NCBI GenBank assembly: GCA_002499185.1
Contig: DAKN01000059.1
Location: 1-6,756 of the forward strand
Direction of reading: 5' to 3'
Length of the DNA stretch: 6,756 nt
Source of the DNA: Candidatus Pacearchaeota archaeon UBA284
Lineage (GTDB): Archaea > Nanobdellota > Nanobdellia > Pacearchaeales > UBA284
Part shown: positions 1-6,432 of the stretch, piece after piece
How the letters are laid out: each line of letters starts with the position of its first letter
Position numbering within the stretch: position 1 is the stretch's first letter
The notes under the pieces: generated by a model
Databases searched by the model: none
Told to the model about the DNA's origin: nothing
What the model saw: only the letters and a program-made list of their open reading frames with translations
Program-made: the position numbers and the translations under genes

Positions 1-5
1 CTCAC

Positions 6-218
6 TCACTTTATTAAAAAAGAAACTAACAATGTTCCTAATATTGTTAATACTCCACCAAGAATTGCTTTTATAAAAGCCCAGATATGAGCAAGCTCAT
101 TATCTATTGTATATTTTAATAACTCTTCAATTATAGTAAGTCGTTCTTCAACCGTTCTGTCAGGCTTAATACATTGAGATGTAAGTTTTTCAATAATTTT
201 TTCACTCCTTTTTTTCAT
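6..218 (-). CDS. Small single-pass membrane protein, XhlA/holin-accessory-like (tentative)
   Basis: This encodes a 70-residue protein. Residues 1-20 are basic and polar, residues 20-45 form a charged amphipathic helix (with ERLTIIEELLKYTIDNELAH), and residues 47-69 form one strongly hydrophobic helix (AILGGVLTILGTLLVSFLIK) ending in Lys. An amphipathic or coiled helix followed by a single C-terminal membrane span is the layout of phage XhlA-type (haemolysin XhlA) and other holin-associated small proteins. Lying directly after the last large structural gene also fits a lysis or membrane role. The start is well supported: AGGAGG sits 5 nt upstream of the ATG, and only 1 nt separates it from the stop of the giant gene, so the two are co-transcribed and probably translationally coupled. 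The stop is TGA. The membrane helix is seen directly; the holin-related role is inferred. It could instead be a spanin subunit-like or other virion-associated membrane protein. Confidence 0.8.
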   Translation of the reverse strand: MKKRSEKIIEKLTSQCIKPDRTVEERLTIIEELLKYTIDNELAHIWAFIKAILGGVLTILGTLLVSFLIK

Positions 219-219
219 A

Positions 220-3200
220 TCAGCCTCCTATCTTTCTTTTCATTTGTTTTTTCCACCGTTTAATTTCTGCTTCTCTTTGTAGTTTCTTTTGTTTTGCTTC
301 TCTACCAGAAGCTACTTCTGGTTTAACACCAAGAAAAGCTTTCCACCATTCTGCCCCTTGCATATATCTTCTATAAGTTTTTTCAAATTGTGAAGTCATA
401 GGAATGCCAAACCATTTTGGAAGTATAGCCCAATCTTCTGGTTTTAAATTTTTAAAACCAGTTGCTCCAATTTTTGAAAAAGTTCTCATTGTGTCAACTG
501 ATTGTTCAAGTATAGGAGACGGTAATAATGTTTTATATGGTGTTGACCATCTAATCATTCCACCAACATACGGTATTTGCTCACCTAACTCTTTTATTGA
601 TTGTAAGCCAGTCTTCATTATTCCTTGTTCTCCTCTTACAAATTTAACCACTTCTTTTTCTGGAGTGGGTAATGGAGAACGAAGTTTAAGAGCATCTTCA
701 TAGAGCATATTAAATAAAATAGTCCATAAACCTATACGCATAACTTTTTGAAAATATTGTTTATTCCATTGACCTGGATGGATGCCTGGTTTAATAATTT
801 CATCATAAGCTAACTGCATTTGGTTAATTGTAAAGGTTTGAAAGAGTGAAAGTAATTTCATACCTTCGCCAAGCTGTGCTTTTGGAACATCTAAAATACT
901 TCCAGAAGCCTGTGTTTTAACAATGGCTTCATCTATAAATCTCTGTAATTCTTTTCCAGTCAACCCTTTCTTTGTTCCTGCCCGATAAGCAGTTAAACCA
1001 GCTATTTGAGCAGTTAGTAAGTCAAGTTCTTTTAGTGGATATAATCCAATCTCTGCGACTTGACCAGCAAAATTAGACCAATTCTTTGCTCCCTTACTAC
1101 AAATTCTTCTTAAAGCGTTTCCATCTCCAAATAAATCAGGAACTTCTGCTTTTAAAGAATCTTGAACCACATCATATTTTCTTCCAGGAAGATGCTTACT
1201 TATGTTCATAATTAATTTATTATACTTTGGATTTAATGCAGCTCCCATGCCCCATAAAATATCTTTAGTAGAAAAATAAGGTGTAAGGTTAACAATAGAA
1301 GTAGGCTGAATTAAAGCACTTCTAATATTCCAGGAAAGAATAGCAGCAGATAAATTTTTATTAAGTATAACCGCCGCTGCTTTAAATCTTGGGTCATCAG
1401 GATTTTTTTGTAAATACCCAATAAAATCAGGTATAACATTAAAAGCAATTCTTTGCTGATAGCCAAGTAAGTCATTGTATATTTTTGGTTTTTCTGTTTT
1501 TAAACTAAAAGTTTTAAGTGTATCACCAACATAAATTGAAATTGGATTAAGCAACATTTTTGTCTTTGCTAAAAATTCAGCATAAGCTACATATCTACCT
1601 GTCTTTTTTACATAAGTAGAATAGATTGATATTAAATCAAATTTAAGTGGCTCTATATTTGGGGTTCGTTCTATAAGAAATGGGTCTTTTATATTTTTAA
1701 AAGCTATCCTAATCTTTACTGGATTTGGTTCAGCAAACAGCATGTGTGATAATTGTTTATCTCCAGCAATATCTCGCATTACTGGAAAATAATTTTCTAC
1801 TCCTTCAATCGGAACTAAACCTAAAACTTCTCTGGCTGTATTAACTTGTTTTATCCACCCATTAAATTCTTCTCTTAAAAAGTTATAAGTTTGTATTTGC
1901 TTTTCATTAAGTTTAGGCGGCTCATTAATCTCAAACCTTTTTCGTAAAGTAGGAACAATATCAGGTTGCTGCCAATAAGAATAAATCAATAAATCTTGCT
2001 GCTCTTTTGGAGTTAACTTTTTAAGCATTGGAATAACTACTTTATCTGCTCTTTTTATAAAATCTTGAAGAGCAGCATTTCCGTCTAATGCTGAAAAATA
2101 AACATCTTTCAATGCTGGAGACCTTTTTGTAAAATAATGAATGACTGGTGTAAGCCAACCTAAACCTATATCTTTCTCTGTCATTATTCCTTGTAAATCT
2201 TTTACAGTAAGTTTAACTGCTTTCTCTCCAAATCCTGAAGTAGCAATAGGCATATCAGGTGGTAAGATAGGTAAAAGCATTTCAAGTGAAACACCTTCTG
2301 GTAATTTATTAAGTAAGTCTCCAGAAATAGCAACTCGTGTTATTCCGCCCTTTCTTGGTTTTTTAAGAGAAACAGTTATTCCTCTATCAGGATAACTACC
2401 AATTTCATGAGTAATACCTTTGCTTTTAATTAATCCAGCATCATATAAAAATTGTTCTTGATATGCAGGGTCGTTAGTTCCAGATAAATCATCTATAACT
2501 TTTTTAGTTTCCTTTTCATTATGCACAGTTAATTTATTCATATAATATTTATAAGCTTCACTATCAGTTTTTATGTCAGCCCCACAATGAGGACAGGTAT
2601 CACCAGGTTGAGTTAGTTGTTTACAATAAGGGCATTTGAACATATTTAGAATTCTATTTTTTAAGTCTTCTATATTTTTTGCGTTTTTTAAATATGCTTC
2701 ATGAGCTTCTTCTGAAGTTGCTGTTCCATCCGCAACTTTTTGAAGAGCAGTTGCTCTATCAGCTACTTCACTTAACTCTGCACTTTTGTCAAGAGTAAAA
2801 TCATCAATAGTTTTATTTGTAGAACGCAATACATTATTAACATGCTCAACTAATGTTTCTCCAGAATAACCACTTTTAGTTTTCCAGGTAGGGTCAGAAA
2901 AACTGTCAAGAACTTTGACCATATTGATTGGAGTATATAATCTAACTTGCTCTGCTTCAGGAAAATAAACCCCAATTTTGCCTTGTTTAACAATTGTTTG
3001 TGGGGACGACAATTTCTCTCCAGGTTTAGCTATCCATAAATCATCTAATGAAATTTCTCCTTTATATAACTTTTTTTCATAATGTTTTTGTGGCTCTACC
3101 GAACTTGCTTTCCTTGTATAGAGACTAATGAATGGTAATTGTCCAGGACACAAATTAGCGTTTCTATCTCCTCTATAAAATATTGATTTAGTTTCAATTC

Positions 3201-5337
3201 CTGTATCTGCCCTTCCAATAGCTTGAGGAGTAAACCAGCCAACAGCATCACCTACATCTTTGCTAAAATGAAATACTTCAATTATATTCTTTTTATCTTG
3301 ATTAAGGTGTCTTGTTTGAATTGGGGTTTTGGGAAGTGTTTCTGAAGTATATCCTGGAGCAGTGGGGTCTATTGAAATACCGGCATCTTTCTTAACTAAT
3401 TTTCCTGTTTTATCTTTTTTTCCAAGATAATAAATATCACTTTGTTTATATTCTTTTGCAACAGCAGTAGCTACATCTTTATTTTTAAAAGTTCTAACAA
3501 TGTCTAAAGTAATTTTCTTTCCATCATTTAAAGTTCTGATAGAATATAATGGGTTAGACAATAAATCTATGTTCCTGCAAATAAAGTCTTCAACTTGTTT
3601 TGGAGTAATGTCTCCTATTTTAACAGGCATACTTCTTTCTGGAAAAACACCAACAGAATAAGTATCACTTCCCAACCTATTTTGAAAAAATAAATTGTAA
3701 GTAGAGCCGTTTCCTTTACTTTCCACATTATGAATATTAGGAATTGCATTTGCAGCAAGTTTTATTTTTCTTTTCATATCATCAAGAAGAGTAATATTTT
3801 CTTTTTTAGGTGTAAATTTCTCTGCTTCTTTTCTTTGATTATCCCAAAAATTGTCTCGTTCTGTTGGAGTATCTAAAAATTCTCCTTTTTCAAGAGAAGC
3901 TTTTTTCTTGTCTGGTCTTTCAAAAGTAGTTTGATAAGCATAATGTTTTTTTATTTTTTTAATATTATAAACAGGTTTTTCTTTTGGTGTGCTTGGTTCT
4001 TCTTTTACAACCATTTCTACTTCTTTAGGAACAGGCTTTTCTTCTCCTTCTAAACCAGCATTTATAGATTTAATTACTTTTGTTTCTTGCTCACTTATTG
4101 CATCAGAAGCCTCTGGGTTTTCTTTTTTTAATTGTTCAGTTTCTTTTTTTATAGTATTAATAATGCTAATTCCTACACGCTGTCTTGGTTGATATTGAGT
4201 AGTAAAACCAAAATATAAAGCTAATCCTGTATTAAATAATATATCTACTAAACTCATATCTTTAAAATTATCAGATAAAATTAAAGCGTCAGCTGTTGCG
4301 GCAGTGCCTGCTCTAAATAAAGAAAATAAAAGAGGAGAAGATTTTTTATTTATTAACGATAAAAATTTAGCGTCTTTTGGAGAAACAAAATTTATAAAGT
4401 CTGGATTGACAATACCTATTGTTTGATAGATTGTTGCTACGGTAGCACCATTTATAGCATTATTACGAACATTATTTACATATTTACCAAACTCGTCTTC
4501 TACTGGAGTTTGAGCTGCAAAAGCTGTTGCCATAGTCAAAGCATTATCGAAAAGTCCTTTACTCCAATCTACTGCTGTCCCAGCAGCAGTCCCTAATTTT
4601 GTAGTAGCTTTAGCAATAGCTTTTTCGGTAATTAGTTTATTTGAAATCTTTGCAAAACCAAGATGAAATGCTTTTACAGCAGGGGATTTTATAAAGCCAA
4701 CTAAATTAGAAAGAGAATATGCTATTTGTTCTGCTTTAGTTTCTGGAGCATAACTTGCCCATTCTTCTTTACCAACTACTCGCATTAAATTTTCAGGAGC
4801 ATTAAGAGTATATCCACGAGCAAATCCAGCTACTATTGGAGCAGCTACACTGGCTAATGGTTCTCTAATAACCTCCCCTGTTGGCAAAGTTACTTTTCCA
4901 GTATAAATTGGAACGCCAAATAGATTGGCTTTCTCCATTTCTGGTTGAGGTTCAGTTGGTTTTGATGGCGGTTCATAGCCACGTTCTTCAGCAACTTTTT
5001 CTAAAAACTCTTGACTCGGAGCAAGCTCTCTTCCTCTTGCTTCTCTTATAATTTTAAGTTTATCAAAGATATTTAAATTTTGATATTTTTCATAAACTTC
5101 TGGGGCAGCACCAATCGTTGGTTGTTCAGCTAAACTCGCTAATCTTTCGTCTAATTCTGTTAATTCAGTTCCTGCTTCTTTAGAAAGAATTGATTGATGT
5201 TGCTGTTGTTCTGCAAGTTTAGACAGCACACTATCTAAACCATCTTCTTTCTCTTCTTTATCAGGAACATCTGGTTGTTGAGACAGCTTTTTTAATCTAT
5301 CATCAAGTTCATCAAAGTCTAAAGAAACATTATTCAT
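220..5337 (-). CDS. Giant phage virion-associated large polyvalent protein (1705 aa)
   Basis: This probably encodes an internal virion protein delivered into the host with the DNA (inferred). Visible layout: three LDxxLxxLxxQ motifs (residues 11-72); hydrophobic/amphipathic helices at about 160-380 (LASVAAPIVAGFA; SLVDILFNTGLALYFGF); a Lys/Glu/Pro-rich linker at about 395-465; a domain containing VFPER (about 540-660); a possible ADP-ribosyltransferase-like domain (about 685-812); a zinc ribbon (C902, C905, C915, C918); then a long module (about 1060-1675) with NYFP at 1182-1185 and a conserved-looking KTQASGSILD segment near 1474-1483; and a basic tail (about 12 Lys/Arg in the last 28 residues). 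The C-terminal module resembles domains of phage 'large polyvalent proteins' (LPD38-like, from memory). No lysozyme/transglycosylase or RNA polymerase motif was recognised. The ATG overlaps the upstream stop (ATGA). AAGGA lies 11 nt upstream, a weak arrangement that suggests coupled translation. The frame is intact, with no nonsense codon. Confidence 0.9.
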   Translation of the reverse strand: MNNVSLDFDELDDRLKKLSQQPDVPDKEEKEDGLDSVLSKLAEQQQHQSILSKEAGTELTELDERLASLAEQPTIGAAPEVYEKYQNLNIFDKLKIIREARGRELAPSQEFLEKVAEERGYEPPSKPTEPQPEMEKANLFGVPIYTGKVTLPTGEVIREPLASVAAPIVAGFARGYTLNAPENLMRVVGKEEWASYAPETKAEQIAYSLSNLVGFIKSPAVKAFHLGFAKISNKLITEKAIAKATTKLGTAAGTAVDWSKGLFDNALTMATAFAAQTPVEDEFGKYVNNVRNNAINGATVATIYQTIGIVNPDFINFVSPKDAKFLSLINKKSSPLLFSLFRAGTAATADALILSDNFKDMSLVDILFNTGLALYFGFTTQYQPRQRVGISIINTIKKETEQLKKENPEASDAISEQETKVIKSINAGLEGEEKPVPKEVEMVVKEEPSTPKEKPVYNIKKIKKHYAYQTTFERPDKKKASLEKGEFLDTPTERDNFWDNQRKEAEKFTPKKENITLLDDMKRKIKLAANAIPNIHNVESKGNGSTYNLFFQNRLGSDTYSVGVFPERSMPVKIGDITPKQVEDFICRNIDLLSNPLYSIRTLNDGKKITLDIVRTFKNKDVATAVAKEYKQSDIYYLGKKDKTGKLVKKDAGISIDPTAPGYTSETLPKTPIQTRHLNQDKKNIIEVFHFSKDVGDAVGWFTPQAIGRADTGIETKSIFYRGDRNANLCPGQLPFISLYTRKASSVEPQKHYEKKLYKGEISLDDLWIAKPGEKLSSPQTIVKQGKIGVYFPEAEQVRLYTPINMVKVLDSFSDPTWKTKSGYSGETLVEHVNNVLRSTNKTIDDFTLDKSAELSEVADRATALQKVADGTATSEEAHEAYLKNAKNIEDLKNRILNMFKCPYCKQLTQPGDTCPHCGADIKTDSEAYKYYMNKLTVHNEKETKKVIDDLSGTNDPAYQEQFLYDAGLIKSKGITHEIGSYPDRGITVSLKKPRKGGITRVAISGDLLNKLPEGVSLEMLLPILPPDMPIATSGFGEKAVKLTVKDLQGIMTEKDIGLGWLTPVIHYFTKRSPALKDVYFSALDGNAALQDFIKRADKVVIPMLKKLTPKEQQDLLIYSYWQQPDIVPTLRKRFEINEPPKLNEKQIQTYNFLREEFNGWIKQVNTAREVLGLVPIEGVENYFPVMRDIAGDKQLSHMLFAEPNPVKIRIAFKNIKDPFLIERTPNIEPLKFDLISIYSTYVKKTGRYVAYAEFLAKTKMLLNPISIYVGDTLKTFSLKTEKPKIYNDLLGYQQRIAFNVIPDFIGYLQKNPDDPRFKAAAVILNKNLSAAILSWNIRSALIQPTSIVNLTPYFSTKDILWGMGAALNPKYNKLIMNISKHLPGRKYDVVQDSLKAEVPDLFGDGNALRRICSKGAKNWSNFAGQVAEIGLYPLKELDLLTAQIAGLTAYRAGTKKGLTGKELQRFIDEAIVKTQASGSILDVPKAQLGEGMKLLSLFQTFTINQMQLAYDEIIKPGIHPGQWNKQYFQKVMRIGLWTILFNMLYEDALKLRSPLPTPEKEVVKFVRGEQGIMKTGLQSIKELGEQIPYVGGMIRWSTPYKTLLPSPILEQSVDTMRTFSKIGATGFKNLKPEDWAILPKWFGIPMTSQFEKTYRRYMQGAEWWKAFLGVKPEVASGREAKQKKLQREAEIKRWKKQMKRKIGG
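224..229 (-). promoter_or_regulatory. Shine-Dalgarno AGGAGG of the 70-residue gene, inside the end of the giant gene
   Basis: AGGAGG on the minus strand ends 5 nt before the ATG at 218-216. It lies within the last sense codons of the giant gene, which encode Ile-Gly-Gly, and the giant gene's TGA (222-220) falls in the spacer. This near-consensus site fixes the start and suggests that ribosomes ending the giant gene can reinitiate. Confidence 0.85.
688..1380 (-). other. Conserved C-terminal module typical of phage large polyvalent proteins (LPD38-like, tentative)
   Basis: Residues about 1320-1550 run through LNKNLSAAILSWNIRSALIQ (1325-1344), LDLLTAQIAGLTAYRAG (1438-1454), a helix ending FIDEAIVKTQASGSILDVPK (1467-1486) and LLSLFQTFTINQMQLAYDE (1495-1513). 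The pattern 'ayr.G then A.v.kTQ.SGS..D.p then lf..F.tf..nq' is one I recall at the C-termini of many giant phage and prophage proteins. The Pfam-style name is from memory. It supports the phage origin of the gene better than any specific activity. Confidence 0.5.
2584..2634 (-). other. Zinc ribbon in the giant protein, CPYC-x9-CPHC
   Basis: Residues 902-918 hold two CPxC knuckles, CPYC (902-905) and CPHC (915-918), followed by Gly-Ala-Asp, with 9 residues between them. This is the usual form of a small zinc ribbon. The protein has only seven cysteines and four are here, so structural zinc binding is likely. Such ribbons bind nucleic acid or protein; the partner cannot be read from the sequence. 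It lies between helices that separate the possible ART-like domain from the C-terminal module. Confidence 0.85.
2902..3285 (-). other. Possible ADP-ribosyltransferase-like domain in the giant protein (about residues 685-812)
   Basis: The segment opens with a beta strand ending in His-Phe-Ser (VFHFS, H690), followed by IGRADTGIETK (707-717), a strand ending in Tyr (FISLYTRK, Y740), YKGEISLDDLWIA (758-770) and a closing GKIGVYFPEAEQVRLYTP (786-803). Polyvalent phage proteins often carry a domain of the form H-[YG]-S, then a G-x-G-rich loop, then a strand with Tyr, which I associate with the ART fold. Here the glycine loop is degenerate and no catalytic Glu can be assigned with confidence (E795 and E797 are candidates). 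The domain could be inactive or belong to another fold. Confidence 0.35.
3358..3720 (-). other. Domain with VFPER motif in the giant protein (about residues 540-660)
   Basis: This mixed alpha/beta segment contains YSVGVFPERS (560-569), FICRNIDLLSNP (585-596), ITLDIVRTF (609-617) and VATAVAKEYKQSDIYYL (622-638). From memory, a similar pattern (V-x-V-F-P-E-R, then N-x-D-L-L, then L-D-V, then A-x-x-x-A-x-x-x-x-Q) recurs in phage polyvalent proteins just before an ADP-ribosyltransferase-like domain. Its activity is unknown to me. The assignment rests on recalled patterns, not a search. Confidence 0.4.
5122..5307 (-). repeat. Three diverged copies of an LDxxLxxLxxQ peptide motif at the N-terminus of the giant protein
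   Basis: Residues 11-21 (LDDRLKKLSQQ), 34-44 (LDSVLSKLAEQ) and 62-72 (LDERLASLAEQ) share the pattern L-D-x-x-L-x-x-L-x-x-Q. They are separated by polar, Pro/Glu/Lys/Gln-rich linkers of 12 and 17 residues. Codons differ between copies, so the peptide pattern is kept rather than the DNA. Each copy would form a short amphipathic helix, typical of tethered docking motifs; the partner is unknown. Confidence 0.75.
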
Positions 5338-6431
5338 TTTAGTGTAATTCCTTTACCTTTTAACCAGTTTAAAGTTTCTTGTCTTATAGTATCTTCAGAA
5401 AGTGTAGGAAATTTTTGTTTTTTTTGTTTTACCATTTCTTCAAACACATCTTGAGTTATAGTGTTTGATGATTGTGCTGTTGGTCTTGATATTGCTACTG
5501 GCTGTTCTGGTGTTTCGGGAGGCAAATTAGTTGTTAATCCAGGTATATCAAAAGTGGTTTCTGCATATTTAGCTAATTTATCTAACTTATCTAATAGTGC
5601 TGTTTCTTTCTGTTTTGCATTATTTAATACTTCTAAATGAGGTAATATACTTGGAAAGTCTTTAATTGTCTCTTCAGTTATTTCATCAGGACTTAATCCA
5701 GTAGTTTTATTAAGCCAATCTGTAAATTGAGTTTCTTCATTAAGCGTTGCTGTGTGAGCTTTATCTAATTCTTCTGAAGTTTTATAAAGCTCTTTTATAG
5801 CATTTTGTTTATAAGCTCTATCTTGTTTTGTAATATCTTCATTCTCTTTTCTTGCAGCCTCTCCCGCTTTTTCATAAATTCCAGCAGTCATAGCTTTTTT
5901 ATATGCCAATTCAGCTTTTAAATCTTCCCCTTTTTGTAAATCTTTCCAGAAAGCAGTTCGTAAATCAGGTGGCAATTTGTTTAATTCTTGTTCAGTTGGT
6001 TTTCTTCCACTATTTAAAGCATTAGATAAGAGTTTATTATAACCAGCTAAAACACCAACAGCCATTTGCTTTTCCATAGGATTAGTAGAAAATTCAGTAA
6101 TAGTTAAATGTTTTATAAGTGCTGGGTCAACTCCAGCCTGTCGTAATGTGTTTTGATAATCACGAATATTGTTATTCATAGCTATTTGTTTTTGAGCCTC
6201 TATATTTCCTCTTGCTATATCTCTTTGAGCTTCAATTTGTTTATCAGTTTCTGCGGCTTCAGCCATAAACCTCTCTGCTTGCATTTGTCTATCAGCAGCT
6301 ATTTTATCTTCTAAAAGCTGTTTTTGCATAGCAGCTTCTTGTTCAGTCATGTATTTTCGTAAAAGTATTTCAGAAACTTTTGAAGATGTGTCTTTAATAG
6401 CTTTTCCGAATTCCCTTAAATCAATAGGCAT
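5334..6431 (-). CDS. Coiled-coil phage structural protein, probable internal virion protein (365 aa)
   Basis: I do not recognise a named family. The protein is almost wholly helical and charged. Residues 20-95 are rich in Ala, Gln, Glu and Lys with heptad-like spacing (for example EQEAAMQKQLLEDKIAADRQ), and further helices occur at about 180-225 and 255-295. A Pro-rich linker (about 303-317) then leads to a C-terminal helical segment with FPTLSEDTIRQETLNWLKGK. There is no signal peptide, membrane span or cysteine. The size, composition and place between a Gln-rich protein and a giant protein match a T7 gp15-like middle component of an internal core, but this rests on position rather than similarity; a tail or scaffold protein is also possible. 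The start is secure: GGAGG lies 5 nt upstream of the ATG, and the upstream gene stops 1 nt before. The stop overlaps the next ATG (ATGA). Confidence 0.88.
   Translation of the reverse strand: MPIDLREFGKAIKDTSSKVSEILLRKYMTEQEAAMQKQLLEDKIAADRQMQAERFMAEAAETDKQIEAQRDIARGNIEAQKQIAMNNNIRDYQNTLRQAGVDPALIKHLTITEFSTNPMEKQMAVGVLAGYNKLLSNALNSGRKPTEQELNKLPPDLRTAFWKDLQKGEDLKAELAYKKAMTAGIYEKAGEAARKENEDITKQDRAYKQNAIKELYKTSEELDKAHTATLNEETQFTDWLNKTTGLSPDEITEETIKDFPSILPHLEVLNNAKQKETALLDKLDKLAKYAETTFDIPGLTTNLPPETPEQPVAISRPTAQSSNTITQDVFEEMVKQKKQKFPTLSEDTIRQETLNWLKGKGITLK
5349..5353 (-). promoter_or_regulatory. Weak Shine-Dalgarno AAGGA of the giant gene, with ATGA stop/start overlap
   Basis: AAGGA lies 11 nt before the ATG at 5337-5335, farther than the 5 nt used by the two flanking starts. 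A second AAAGG lies further upstream at 5360-5356. The stop of the 365-residue gene (TGA, 5336-5334) overlaps the ATG as ATGA. Weak spacing plus the overlap suggests initiation mainly by termination-reinitiation coupling, which would tie giant-protein output to that of its upstream partner. Confidence 0.55.
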
Positions 6432-6432
6432 A

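Noticed and set aside
1..9. Possible start of a following gene (GTGA overlap at the end of the 70-residue gene)
   Set aside because: A GTG overlaps the TGA, but there is no Shine-Dalgarno before it and only a few bases of sequence remain, so no call is possible.
404..703. 99-codon open frame on the plus strand
   Set aside because: It lies wholly inside the giant minus-strand gene, has no visible ribosome binding site and encodes a Ser/Pro-rich sequence typical of antisense reading of a coding region.
2141..2395. 84-codon open frame on the plus strand
   Set aside because: It is the antisense shadow of the giant gene, low in charged residues, with no start signal or recognisable motif.
3989..4192. 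67-codon open frame on the plus strand
   Set aside because: It is antisense to the Lys/Glu-rich linker of the giant gene, which naturally gives a Ser/Phe/Leu-rich open frame; no ribosome site.
4571..4590. Inverted repeat ACTGCTG-6 nt-CAGCAGT
   Set aside because: It sits within codons for an Ala/Gly/Thr-rich helix of the giant gene, has no T-run and is explained by GCT/GCA codons; a chance hairpin rather than a terminator.
220..5337. Giant protein as an N4-type virion RNA polymerase
   Set aside because: The size and probable virion location fit, but none of the T7-like polymerase catalytic motifs could be recognised, and the C-terminus looks like a polyvalent-protein module instead.
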